A stretch of 64,000 bases of DNA from JALOOX01 sp964557955 (lineage in GTDB: Bacteria > Desulfobacterota > Syntrophobacteria > Syntrophobacterales > Syntrophobacteraceae): assembly GCA_964557955.1 (NCBI GenBank), contig CAZLCS010000003.1, forward strand, positions 62,001 through 126,000, written 5' to 3'. Below the pieces are notes generated by a model. It did no database searches, was not told the DNA's origin, and was given only the letters and a program-made list of their open reading frames with translations. Positions 52,737-60,987 of the stretch are shown here, piece by piece. Position 1 is the first letter of the stretch. Every line of letters begins with the position of its first letter. A program made the position numbers and the translations under genes.

Positions 52737-53336
52737 ATGAAAAGATCGATGTTGCTCGTGCTGTTGGTGGCCTTCGTTTTGGTGGCATCGCCTGTTTTTG
52801 CCCAGCACAAGTATCCCTTGGGTTTCGGAAATGTTGCCGTTAAAGTGGATTATTTCAGATTTACAGACAGTGATATGAATGATCTGGATCTCGACAATGG
52901 TATATATGTGGGAGGTGAAGGGTATGTATCATTGTTTCATCCCAATTTGTATTTTGGAGTGGAGGCTGGATGGGCAGTAACATCCGGTAATATAAATGTT
53001 GCCGGCTTTAACGTTGATCTTGATGCTTATTATTTACCCATTGAATTTAATATAAAATATGTGTTCGAAATTAGTCCATGTTTTACAATAGATGTGGGTG
53101 CCGGAGGTGCTGCTAATTATCTGGATATTGATGTGGATGGTGGTGGTTTCTCGGCTGACGATGATGACTGGATTTGGGGAGGGCAGGTATTTACTAATGT
53201 GAACTATAAGATGGATCGATGGTTTCTTGGAGCTAATCTCAAGTATCAATACACCGACACCATTGACATTCCTTTCTTTACCGATGCCAGAGCTTCTAAT
53301 TTCAGAGCTGGGGCGCAATTCGGATTTATGTTCTGA
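52737..53336 (+). CDS. outer-membrane beta-barrel protein
   Basis: A 199-residue protein with a clear signal peptide (MKRSMLLVLLVAFVLVASPVFA) and alternating hydrophobic strands ('GIYVGGEGYVSLFHPNLYFGVEAGWAVTS', 'YYLPIEFNIKYVFE', 'FNLKYQYTDT'-like segments), ending in aromatic F as outer-membrane proteins do ('AGAQFGFMF'). This is an eight-stranded barrel layout like OmpW or OmpA-type porins; ligand unknown. AAAGGAGG precedes the ATG. The middle (about 52860-53100) is clearly AT-richer than the neighbouring genes. Confidence 0.85.
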   Translation: MKRSMLLVLLVAFVLVASPVFAQHKYPLGFGNVAVKVDYFRFTDSDMNDLDLDNGIYVGGEGYVSLFHPNLYFGVEAGWAVTSGNINVAGFNVDLDAYYLPIEFNIKYVFEISPCFTIDVGAGGAANYLDIDVDGGGFSADDDDWIWGGQVFTNVNYKMDRWFLGANLKYQYTDTIDIPFFTDARASNFRAGAQFGFMF

Positions 53337-53383
53337 GGTTTGTGCGTGTGTAAGTTGGGGCTGAATGGGGCATCTGACTCGGC

Positions 53384-53467
53384 AATGCTGTTGAATTAGC
53401 GGTTTCAGGAAGGGTTTCTGGGCGGGCTTTACGCCCGCCCGATCTCTCGACTTAATTCAACAACATT
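53384..53467. repeat. 84-base nested inverted repeat (MITE- or REP-like)
   Basis: The ends, 53384-53398 and 53453-53467, are inverted copies of each other with 14 of 15 bases matching (AATGCTGTTGAATTA). Inside sits a perfect GC-rich hairpin, GGGCGGGC (53420-53427) with GCCCGCCC (53433-53440). It lies in the gap between convergent genes for the barrel protein and hisD. It may act as a two-way terminator or be a small mobile or repetitive element. Confidence 0.6.
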
Positions 53468-53533
53468 GATGTGACTCGGAGGGTGCCGGGGCCGATTCAT
53501 GCTGCCCTTGGAGCCCCCCCGGACGTGTTTTCT

Positions 53534-54862
53534 TCATGGCGTCTCCTGCTCGCCTCCAAGCTCTGACATTCGAATGCGAACAGAAGCGGCGTGCGCTTCA
53601 AGGCCCTCCAACTCGGCCAGTCTGACGATGGAAGCCGCATCGCGCTTCATGGCTTCCCGCGAATAGGCGATGACGCTGGTGCGCTTCAGAAAGTTCTCCA
53701 CGCCCAGGGCTGAGGAAAATCGAGCGGTTCCCGCCGTGGGCAGAACATGGTTTGGGCCGGCAAAGTAATCCCCAACGGCTTCCGGAGTGCACTCGCCCAG
53801 AAAAACAGCCCCGGCGTTTCTGACTTTTCCCAGCAAGGCCAGAGGATCTCTGACCTGGAGCTCCAAGTGCTCGGGTGAGAGGCGATTAGCCAGCTCCAAT
53901 CCCTCGTCGAGGTCCTTGACGAGAAATGCGGCTCCGTAGCGCTCCAGTGCCTGTGATGCGATCTCGTGTCGCGGGAGGCTGGTGAGCTGGTCCCGAAGGG
54001 CTCCGGAGACCTGCATTGCCAGCTGAGCATCTGTCGTGATGAGAATGGCGCTCGCCATAGCGTCGTGTTCGGCCTGGCTCAGGAGGTCCGCTGCGATGTA
54101 TTGCGGATTGGCCGTTTCGTCGGCAATGACCAGGATCTCGCTCGGTCCCGCCAGCATGTCGATGCCCACCTCCCCCGAGACCAGTCTTTTGGCAAGAGCC
54201 ACATAGATGTTTCCCGGTCCGACGATCACATCCGCACGACCGACGGACTCCGTCCCATAGGCCAGGGCCGCAACAGCCCAGGCGCTTCCCATTTTGTGAA
54301 TGCGGTGGACCCCCACTTCTCCGGCGGCGACAAGAAGATGGGGGTTGATGCTCCCGTCACGTCGAGGGGGGGTGGCGAGGGCAAGGTCGGCGACCCCGGC
54401 AATCCTTGCCGGCAGACCATTCATGAGCACCGAAGAGATGAGCGGGGTCTCGCCCCCTTTTCCTCCGGGTACATAGAGCCCGGCAGAAGCCACCGGGCGC
54501 ACCATCTGCCCGAGAAAGGTGCCGTCGGGGCAGGTTGTGAAATAGGACGTCCTCAGTTGGTGGCGGTGGAAGGCTTCGATGTTGGCAGCCGCCGCCTTCA
54601 CGATCTGGAGAAAGCTCTCGTCGACGGCATTGTATGCAGCCTCCATCTCGGCCCGGGTCACGGTCAGATCCTTCACGGCGAGATCGGGAGCGTCGAACTG
54701 ACGCGTGTATCTCAGGAGCGCCGCATCGCCGTCTCTCTTCACGGTTTCGAGAATATCGAGGACCTGTTTCTCGATAACTGGATCTGCCCCGATCTTCCGC
54801 CCGCCGATCTGCTCGAGCCTGACCCCGGCCTCATCAGAAGGATAGTGGAAAACGTCCAACAC
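53534..54862 (-). CDS. hisD: HisD histidinol dehydrogenase
   Basis: HisD oxidises histidinol to histidine with NAD, the last two steps of histidine synthesis. The 442-residue protein has family motifs 'YVPGGKGGETPLISSVLMNGLPARIAGV', 'VDMLAGPSEILVIADETANPQYIAADLLSQAEHD' and 'LSPEHLELQV' (catalytic His), and 'DYFAGPNHVLPTAGTARFSS'. GTG 54862 is chosen, one base after the RlpA-like stop, with GGAGG upstream. No other his genes are in the window; hisS upstream in the operon gives a histidine link. Confidence 0.96.
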   Translation of the reverse strand: MLDVFHYPSDEAGVRLEQIGGRKIGADPVIEKQVLDILETVKRDGDAALLRYTRQFDAPDLAVKDLTVTRAEMEAAYNAVDESFLQIVKAAAANIEAFHRHQLRTSYFTTCPDGTFLGQMVRPVASAGLYVPGGKGGETPLISSVLMNGLPARIAGVADLALATPPRRDGSINPHLLVAAGEVGVHRIHKMGSAWAVAALAYGTESVGRADVIVGPGNIYVALAKRLVSGEVGIDMLAGPSEILVIADETANPQYIAADLLSQAEHDAMASAILITTDAQLAMQVSGALRDQLTSLPRHEIASQALERYGAAFLVKDLDEGLELANRLSPEHLELQVRDPLALLGKVRNAGAVFLGECTPEAVGDYFAGPNHVLPTAGTARFSSALGVENFLKRTSVIAYSREAMKRDAASIVRLAELEGLEAHAASVRIRMSELGGEQETP

Positions 54863-54863
54863 T

Positions 54864-55649
54864 CTATCTTCCCTCCATGGCGACCACGAAAGCATCTCCA
54901 AATCCCCGATATCGCAGCCGATCCAGCTCCTGCTGGGCCAGAACAAGATCCTGGAAAGCTCCGACCTGGACGCGATACAAGGTCGTTCCGCCGTACGATG
55001 ATGGCGATACCTGAATCTGATTGAAGCCGGGAGCCATTTGCGTCTTCAAGCGCATGGCATTCTGCTGTTCCTTAAAGGCCCCGATTTGAATGGTGAACGT
55101 CCCGTACCGGAAGGATGGGACGGGATCGACCTTCCAATAGGTGTTCTGTCCAACCAGCTGTTGCGTGGCGACCTGGACCGCTTCCACCCGGACCTTGGCG
55201 AGACCGCTCCTGAACGATCCAAGCTCCTGGGATGCCCGGCATGAAAGGTCGATGATCCGGCCCGAGACGAAAGGCCCCCGGTCGTTGACGCGGACAATGA
55301 TGGAGTTTCCTGTCTGGAGGTTGGTGACCTTGACAAAAGTTCCGAGGGGCAGAGTTTTGTGGGCTGCCGTCATGGCCCACATGTCGTAAGGTTCGCCGCA
55401 GGAGGTGGGTTTTCCGTGGAAATCGCTTCCGTACCAGCTGGCCATCCCCTCCTCGACATAGCCTTCCGCAGACGGAATAGGGTAGTACCATGTGCCCTTG
55501 ACCTGGTAAGGGCGCTGAGTCCGCAGTGGAGGGGCGGTTGTCGTCGGATAGGGCACGGGTGGCTGGGTCGGCTCGGTGGCGCAACCTGCAAAGAAAATGC
55601 AGATCAACAATCCCGTCCCGAAAGATCCTTGCTTCTTCCATGGCGCCAT
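54864..55649 (-). CDS. rlpA: RlpA-like lipoprotein with SPOR domain
   Basis: The 262-residue protein has a lipoprotein signal with lipobox FFAGCA, a double-psi barrel RlpA domain ('GMASWYGSDFHGKPTSCGEPYDMWAMTAAHKTLPLGTFVKVTNL', 'VNDRGPFVSGRIIDLS') and a C-terminal SPOR domain ('TIQIGAFKEQQNAMRLKTQM'). RlpA proteins are outer-membrane septal lipoproteins, some with lytic transglycosylase activity; SPOR binds denuded glycan. The catalytic Asp (VNDRGP) and His (AAHKTLP) are seen. AGGAG lies eight bases before ATG 55649. Confidence 0.93.
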   Translation of the reverse strand: MAPWKKQGSFGTGLLICIFFAGCATEPTQPPVPYPTTTAPPLRTQRPYQVKGTWYYPIPSAEGYVEEGMASWYGSDFHGKPTSCGEPYDMWAMTAAHKTLPLGTFVKVTNLQTGNSIIVRVNDRGPFVSGRIIDLSCRASQELGSFRSGLAKVRVEAVQVATQQLVGQNTYWKVDPVPSFRYGTFTIQIGAFKEQQNAMRLKTQMAPGFNQIQVSPSSYGGTTLYRVQVGAFQDLVLAQQELDRLRYRGFGDAFVVAMEGR

Positions 55650-55665
55650 ACGTGAGCTCCTGATT

Positions 55666-57495
55666 TCAGACCTCCCCGTTCTGCTCCATCTTGGCCAGAT
55701 CTTCAAAGCGCATGTCGATCCCGAGAATGCCGATGATTTCATCGGCCTCATCCCGAATGGGTGCTGACACCGTGATGCAAAGGGCCCCCGTATATCTGGA
55801 GGAGTAGAAGTCCGTGACGTGAACCTTGCCATCCTTCATGGGTTCGATGAACCAGGGCCGATCTGACAGATCCTCGCCCACCTTGGCGCTCTCGTATTTG
55901 GCTTTGTCCACGATGTGCGTGATGTTCCGCGTGGTCTTGCGCCCTTCACGGTCTGTAATGTAGATATACTGAATGAAAGGATTGAGATCCAAAAGCGTCT
56001 GGAGAAGCGGCTCCTGCCTTGCCGGATCCATGCTCTTGATCATCTCGCTTTCCACAACCTCTTCCACCAGGTGTGCCGCCAGGGTATGGGCCCTCTGCTT
56101 CAGCAGGTCGAATTCGCTGACGAAGTACTCGGGCAGATATCTCCTGGCCCACCGTTCCAGCTCTTCGTTGGAAATGGAAGTGTTGCGACCCTGCTCGTAC
56201 TCGTGCATCACCCTCTTATGCATCCTCATGATGCCGGGATGCCGCTTGTCGAGGCGGCGCTCTCCCTCGAGCTTCAGCCGGGTGTTGACCCAGTACGCCA
56301 CGCTGGCGACTCCCGACTTGTCGGTGATGATGATGCTGATGGGCCGTTTGAGCAGCTTGGCCGTATTGAAAATGTTGTAAATTTCCTCGTCCTTGACGAT
56401 TCCGTCTGCATGGATTCCGGCCCGAGTGGCGTTGAACTCCTGGCCTGCAAAGGGATAGTTGGGCGGTATGCGGTAGCCGAGCTCGGATTCGAAATACTCC
56501 GCCATGTCTGTGATGGCCGTGGTATCGATGCCGTGGTCTCCACCCCTCAGCCCGATGTACTCAATCACCAGCCCTTCGATGGGGGCATTTCCCGTCCTTT
56601 CGCCGAACCCAAGCAGCGTGCCGTTGGCCCCGGCACACCCGTAAAGCCAGGCGGTGGCAGCATTGACGAGTACCTTGTGGAAGTCGTTGTGCCCATGCCA
56701 CTCAAGCAGGCGGCCCGGAACGCCCGCATCGTCGATGAAGGCGCGCACCAGCTTGGGGACGCTCCGGGGCAGGGCGGCGCCCGGATAGGTGATCCCAAAT
56801 CCCAGAGTGTCGCAGAGCCGGATCTTGATGTCCACCCCGCTCTCTTCCCGAAGCTTCATGAGCTCGATGGCAAACGGCACGCAGAACCCGTATACATCGG
56901 CTCGTGTGATGTCCTCGAAATGGCAGCGCGGCCTGATGCCCTTATCCAGGGCGGCGCGGACGATGCTCAGGTATTTCTTCAACGCACCGGCGCGGTCCAG
57001 TTTCAGTTTGTTGAAGACGTGATAATCAGAAACCGAAGTCAGGATGCCCGTTTCCTTGAGCCCCGAATCCACAACCAGTTGCAGGTCCTGCTCCACGGCC
57101 CGGATCCACCCAGTGATTTCCGGGTACCGGTGGCCCTTGGCCATACATTTCTCAAGGGCTTCACGGTCTTTGTCCGTGTACAGGAAGAATTCCGACTGTC
57201 TCACGACTCCCCGAGGACCCGAAAGGCGGTGCAGGAAATCGAATATGGTTTCAATCTGTTTGACGGTGTAGGGTGGCCTCGCCTGCTGCCCGTCCCGGAA
57301 CGTGGTATCCGTGATGAATATGTCCTCGGCCGGGTCTATAGGCTGAAACTTATGGTCGAAGTCGATGCGCGGCACCTCCTCGTAAGGAAAGATCTCCCGC
57401 ATGAGGTTCGGTTCGTCGATCTCGACCAGATGATGTTGCCAATGCCTCGAATGCTCGTGCTCCAAAACCCGTTTTTCCGGATTCCACCGGGCCAT
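55666..57495 (-). CDS. Re-citrate-synthase-like enzyme with C-terminal Cache domain
   Basis: Residues ~1-460 belong to the HMGL-like/isopropylmalate synthase superfamily and carry the pattern of Re-citrate synthases: 'DTTFRDGQQARPPYTVKQIE', 'QSEFFLYTDKDREALEKCM', 'RCHFEDITRADVYGF', 'EWHGHNDFHKVLVNAATAW' and 'FNATRAGIHADGI'. Re-citrate synthase makes citrate from acetyl-CoA and oxaloacetate with opposite stereochemistry to the usual enzyme, in anaerobes. Residues ~465-600 form a Cache/PDC-like sensor domain ('FIQYIYITDREGRKTTRN', 'SDRPWFIEPMKDGKVHVTDFYSSRYTGALCITVSAPI'). ATG 57495 follows GGAG; 609 residues. Homologues I know lack this tail; no membrane segment is seen. Confidence 0.8.
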   Translation of the reverse strand: MARWNPEKRVLEHEHSRHWQHHLVEIDEPNLMREIFPYEEVPRIDFDHKFQPIDPAEDIFITDTTFRDGQQARPPYTVKQIETIFDFLHRLSGPRGVVRQSEFFLYTDKDREALEKCMAKGHRYPEITGWIRAVEQDLQLVVDSGLKETGILTSVSDYHVFNKLKLDRAGALKKYLSIVRAALDKGIRPRCHFEDITRADVYGFCVPFAIELMKLREESGVDIKIRLCDTLGFGITYPGAALPRSVPKLVRAFIDDAGVPGRLLEWHGHNDFHKVLVNAATAWLYGCAGANGTLLGFGERTGNAPIEGLVIEYIGLRGGDHGIDTTAITDMAEYFESELGYRIPPNYPFAGQEFNATRAGIHADGIVKDEEIYNIFNTAKLLKRPISIIITDKSGVASVAYWVNTRLKLEGERRLDKRHPGIMRMHKRVMHEYEQGRNTSISNEELERWARRYLPEYFVSEFDLLKQRAHTLAAHLVEEVVESEMIKSMDPARQEPLLQTLLDLNPFIQYIYITDREGRKTTRNITHIVDKAKYESAKVGEDLSDRPWFIEPMKDGKVHVTDFYSSRYTGALCITVSAPIRDEADEIIGILGIDMRFEDLAKMEQNGEV

Positions 57496-57499
57496 GACC

Positions 57500-59341
57500 T
57501 CAACTCCTTCGTTCAGTTTCCACTCTGACGCATAGCTCGAGAAGTTGTTTGATCTCGGGCTCCGCCGGCGCACCGCTCAGCAGGCACGTGGCCTTCTGCG
57601 TCTTGGGGAAGGCAATCACGTCACGGATGGAGCTCAGTCCACCGAGTAGCATGATAAGTCGATCAAAACCGAAAGCAATTCCCCCGTGGGGTGGAGCTCC
57701 GAGCTGCAGAGCCTCAAGCAGGAATCCAAATTTTTCACCGGCCTCTTTTGCACCGATGCCGAGAGCCTTGAAAACCCTCTCCTGAACGTCCTGCCGGTGG
57801 ATGCGTATGCTTCCACCACCGATCTCCGTGCCGTTCAGGACCAGATCGTACGCACGGCTCCGCACCCGCTCCGGCTGACTTTCCAGGAGCTCGAGATCCT
57901 CTTCCAGAGGGGCGGTAAAGGGGTGGTGTACCGATGTGTATCGCTTCTCTTCATGGTCCCATTCCAACAGCGGGAAGTGTGTCACCCAGACGAATTCAAA
58001 GCGGTTCGGATCCACCAATCCCAGTTGCTGCCCCAGACGGACTCTCAAATTGGCCAGAGCGTCGTGGACGATCTTGCTCTGGTCCGCCACAAAAAGCAGC
58101 AGATCGCCCGGCCGCAGTCCCATCCTTTGGGTCAGCTTACCCTGCACGTCTTCCGAGAGGAATTTGGTGATGGGGGACTGCCAGCCGTCGGGCAGGATCT
58201 TGATCCAGGCCATGCCCTGTGCCCCGAAGATTTTCACGTATTCGATCAGATCGTCGAGGTCTTTGCGGGACAGCCGTCCCCCGTCGGGTACACGTATGGC
58301 TTTCACCATTCCGCCCCGCTCCACGGCCTGCCTGAATACCCTGAACTCCGATTCCGCAACGACGTCCGTCACATTCACCAAATATAACTCGTACCTCAGG
58401 TCGGGTCGATCCGTTCCGAATCGATCCACGGCCTCCGAGTAGGGAAGGTGGAAAAAGGGAAAGGTGAGCTCGATCCCGAGAAGCTCACGAAACAAAAGCC
58501 CGATCCAACCTTCGATGAGCTGGTAGATATGCTCTTCCCGAACGAAGGAGAGCTCGAGGTCAACCTGCGTGAACTCCGGCTGGCGATCGGCGCGAAGGTC
58601 TTCGTCCCGAAAACACTTGACGATCTGGAAGTAGCGTTCAAATCCCGCCACCATGAGCAGCTGCTTGAAGAGCTGAGGAGACTGGGGCAGGGCATAGAAC
58701 TTGCCCTGGTTTACACGGCTTGGAACGAGATAGTCTCGGGCTCCTTCGGGTGTGCTCCGCGTCAGGACAGGCGTTTCGACTTCGATGAAACCGTTTTCCG
58801 AAAAATAGTTGCGAGTCAACTGGGCGGCGCGATGCCTGAGCAGGAGATTCCTGTACATGGAAGGGCGTCGAAGATCGAGATACCGGTACCGCAGACGAAC
58901 ATTCTCGTTGGTGTCGAGCTCATCCTCAATCAGGAACGGAGGCGTCGCAGAAGAGTTCAGGACCCTGAGCTCACGAACGATGACTTCGACATCGCCTGTC
59001 TGAAGCTTTGGGTTGGCCATCCCCTCGGGGCGCGGCCGAACCGTCCCCTCCACGGCAATGACGAATTCGCTGCGCAGCACATGAGCGCGCTCATGGGCCA
59101 TGGCGTCATGCTGCGGGTCGAAGACCACCTGGGTGATCCCCTTCCGATCTCTCAAATCGACGAAAATCAGTCCCCCGTGATCCCTGCGACGTTGGACCCA
59201 GCCCATGAGGACGACGGTTTCCCCAATGTTCGATACCCCAAGGCTGTTGCAGTCATGGCTCTTTTCCCAGTCGCCCAGGGCATCCAGGAAGGCGCTCTCG
59301 CTGGTCGGCGTTTCCGGCTGAACTTCTGAATAGGTCTCCAC
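57500..59341 (-). CDS. aspS: AspS aspartyl-tRNA synthetase
   Basis: The 613-residue class II synthetase has an OB-fold anticodon domain ('ETVVLMGWVQRRRDHGGLIFVDLRDRKGITQVVF'), class II motif 1 ('FIEVETPVLTRSTPEGARDYLVP'), motif 2 ('FRDEDLRADRQPEFTQVDLE'), a bacterial GAD insertion in the middle and motif 3 ('GIAFGFDRLIMLLGG'). It charges tRNA-Asp (and tRNA-Asn if non-discriminating; I cannot tell). The start is GTG 59341 behind GGAG. Follows hisS by 54 bases, a pairing common in proteobacteria. Confidence 0.97.
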   Translation of the reverse strand: METYSEVQPETPTSESAFLDALGDWEKSHDCNSLGVSNIGETVVLMGWVQRRRDHGGLIFVDLRDRKGITQVVFDPQHDAMAHERAHVLRSEFVIAVEGTVRPRPEGMANPKLQTGDVEVIVRELRVLNSSATPPFLIEDELDTNENVRLRYRYLDLRRPSMYRNLLLRHRAAQLTRNYFSENGFIEVETPVLTRSTPEGARDYLVPSRVNQGKFYALPQSPQLFKQLLMVAGFERYFQIVKCFRDEDLRADRQPEFTQVDLELSFVREEHIYQLIEGWIGLLFRELLGIELTFPFFHLPYSEAVDRFGTDRPDLRYELYLVNVTDVVAESEFRVFRQAVERGGMVKAIRVPDGGRLSRKDLDDLIEYVKIFGAQGMAWIKILPDGWQSPITKFLSEDVQGKLTQRMGLRPGDLLLFVADQSKIVHDALANLRVRLGQQLGLVDPNRFEFVWVTHFPLLEWDHEEKRYTSVHHPFTAPLEEDLELLESQPERVRSRAYDLVLNGTEIGGGSIRIHRQDVQERVFKALGIGAKEAGEKFGFLLEALQLGAPPHGGIAFGFDRLIMLLGGLSSIRDVIAFPKTQKATCLLSGAPAEPEIKQLLELCVRVETERRS

Positions 59342-59395
59342 TTGGCAGACGCTCCTGTTTCGATGGCGTTCGTTGACTGTGCTGGACTACCGCGC

Positions 59396-60664
59396 TCAAG
59401 CCGCGCCGCTCATCAGTTTCTTGATCTCAGACGGTGCGTCCTGCAACGGCAGAACCGTCTGAGTCTTTTCCTGCATGTCACGAAGTTGCCCTTCGTTCCT
59501 CTCGATTTCGTCCTCGCCCAGAATCAGGACATAGCGTGAGCCCAACTTGTCAGCCCGACGCATCTGGCTCTTGAGGCTCCGGCCTTCATAATCCAGCTCG
59601 ACCTCAAGGCCGAGGTCACGCATAGCCTGGCTGAGCAGGAATCCCCTCTGGCGTGCCTTCTCACCCAGTACTGCAATGAAAATCGGTGGAGTACGAGGAG
59701 GGGTGGTTCGATCCTGCTGCAGCAACAGGATCAGCCGTTCCATTCCAATGGCGAATCCGATGCCCGGAACGTCCGGTCCACCAAGGTCCCGAACGAGCCC
59801 GTTGTAGCGGCCTCCTCCTCCAACGGCGTTCTGAGCGCCCAGTCGGTCCGTGATGATCTCGAAAGTAGTCCGCATATAATAATCGAGTCCGCGAACCATC
59901 CGGGGATTGATGACGTAAGAGGTCTGAAGATCCTCGAGATATCCCTTCACGCGACGGAAGTGCTCCGCGCAATCGCCGCAGATGGAGTCAAGGAGGATGG
60001 GTGCGTCGGCAAGAGAGGCCTGGCAGCGCTCTACCTTGCAGTCGAAAGTGCGGAGCGGGTTTGTGTGGCGGCGCCTCTGGCAGTCCGGGCACAGACTGTT
60101 TGCGCTTTGTTCCAGGAATTTCTGCAGCTTTTCGCGAAACACCGGACGGCATTCCTGGCAACCCAGCGAATTGATGTGGAGAACCACTCCGGAGAGTCCA
60201 AGCTTCTCGAGGAGCGACTGCAGCATGTACATCACCTCGGCGTCCAGCATGGGGTCGTCCACCCCGAAGGCCTCGGCATCGATCTGATGAAACTGGCGAT
60301 ACCGCCCCTTCTGGGGTCGCTCATGCCTGAACATGGGGCCGATGGCGTAAAACTTACGCGCCAGAGGATCGGCCTGAAGGTTGTGCTGGATAAAAGCGCG
60401 AACGATGGATGCCGTGGCCTCCGGTCGCAGAGCCAGCCACTCTCCCTTACTGTCCGAGATGGTGTACATTTCCTTTTCGACAATGTCCGTGCCTTCCCCG
60501 ATACTCCTTGCGAAAAGCTCCAGCTTCTCGAGTGCGGGTGTTCGAATCTCCCGGTACCCGAAATTCTCGAAGATCGTTCGGGTGGTGGACTCCACAAAAT
60601 GCCACCAGCCGATCTGGTCGGGAAGTATGTCGTTCATGCCTTTAACGGCCTGGATGGTTTCCAT
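59396..60664 (-). CDS. hisS: HisS histidyl-tRNA synthetase
   Basis: The 422-residue protein starts with 'IQAVKGMNDILPDQIGWW' (HisRS opening) and has motif 2 ('FYAIGPMFRHERPQKGRYRQFHQIDAEAFG'), the HisA-type 'VRGLDYYMRTTFEIIT' and 'GIGFAIGMERLILLL'. It has the C-terminal anticodon-binding domain. First gene of the hisS-aspS-Re-CS-like-rlpA-hisD operon; a candidate sigma-70 promoter lies 55 bases upstream. Confidence 0.97.
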   Translation of the reverse strand: METIQAVKGMNDILPDQIGWWHFVESTTRTIFENFGYREIRTPALEKLELFARSIGEGTDIVEKEMYTISDSKGEWLALRPEATASIVRAFIQHNLQADPLARKFYAIGPMFRHERPQKGRYRQFHQIDAEAFGVDDPMLDAEVMYMLQSLLEKLGLSGVVLHINSLGCQECRPVFREKLQKFLEQSANSLCPDCQRRRHTNPLRTFDCKVERCQASLADAPILLDSICGDCAEHFRRVKGYLEDLQTSYVINPRMVRGLDYYMRTTFEIITDRLGAQNAVGGGGRYNGLVRDLGGPDVPGIGFAIGMERLILLLQQDRTTPPRTPPIFIAVLGEKARQRGFLLSQAMRDLGLEVELDYEGRSLKSQMRRADKLGSRYVLILGEDEIERNEGQLRDMQEKTQTVLPLQDAPSEIKKLMSGAA

Positions 60665-60718
60665 TCAATCCTCGCGAGAAGCCTCAATACATCGAGCAGA
60701 TTTCACCAGAAATGCAAT

Positions 60719-60747
60719 TGTCTAGGAAACGATCGTTCAAAAGTCAA
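60719..60747 (-). promoter_or_regulatory. sigma-70 promoter of hisS operon
   Basis: On the minus strand TTGACT (-35), 17 bases, then TAGACA (-10). The -10 lies 55 bases upstream of the hisS ATG. Confidence 0.55.
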
Positions 60748-60920
60748 GGAGAACATCGGTTTACCGGATCGATAACCTCAACGGGCCAGCGTCTGATAGT
60801 GGTGTCTTCACGGCTGGATGGTCAGTTTCGGGGCGTGAGTTTCTATCACCGCTCACGTCTCAACCCTCCAATTCCCTGGAAGACACAGATCGTCGCCTGT
60901 CCGGATTACTTTTTCGGGCC

Positions 60921-60954
60921 AAGAAAGAAAATGGTCGGGGCTGACCCCGACCAT
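60921..60954 (-). terminator. terminator of the secreted-protein gene
   Basis: A perfect 10-bp stem (60931-60940 with 60945-60954, loop of four) is followed on the minus strand by TTTCTTTCTT. It ends transcription 33 bases past the stop of the gene at 60988. Confidence 0.8.
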
Positions 60955-60987
60955 TGCTTCCCAAACCAGCAGGAGGCAGGCTGTAAT

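Larger units (their letters stand above)
60665..60987. other. gene-free stretch upstream of hisS
   Basis: 323 bases holding the hisS promoter (60719-60747) and the terminator of the secreted-protein gene (60921-60954). No credible coding frame. Confidence 0.6.

Noticed and set aside
55915..57528. Plus-strand open frame of 537 codons opposite the Re-citrate-like gene
   Set aside because: Antisense shadow of a well-supported gene; repeated His/Pro/Asp composition is typical of the antisense frame.
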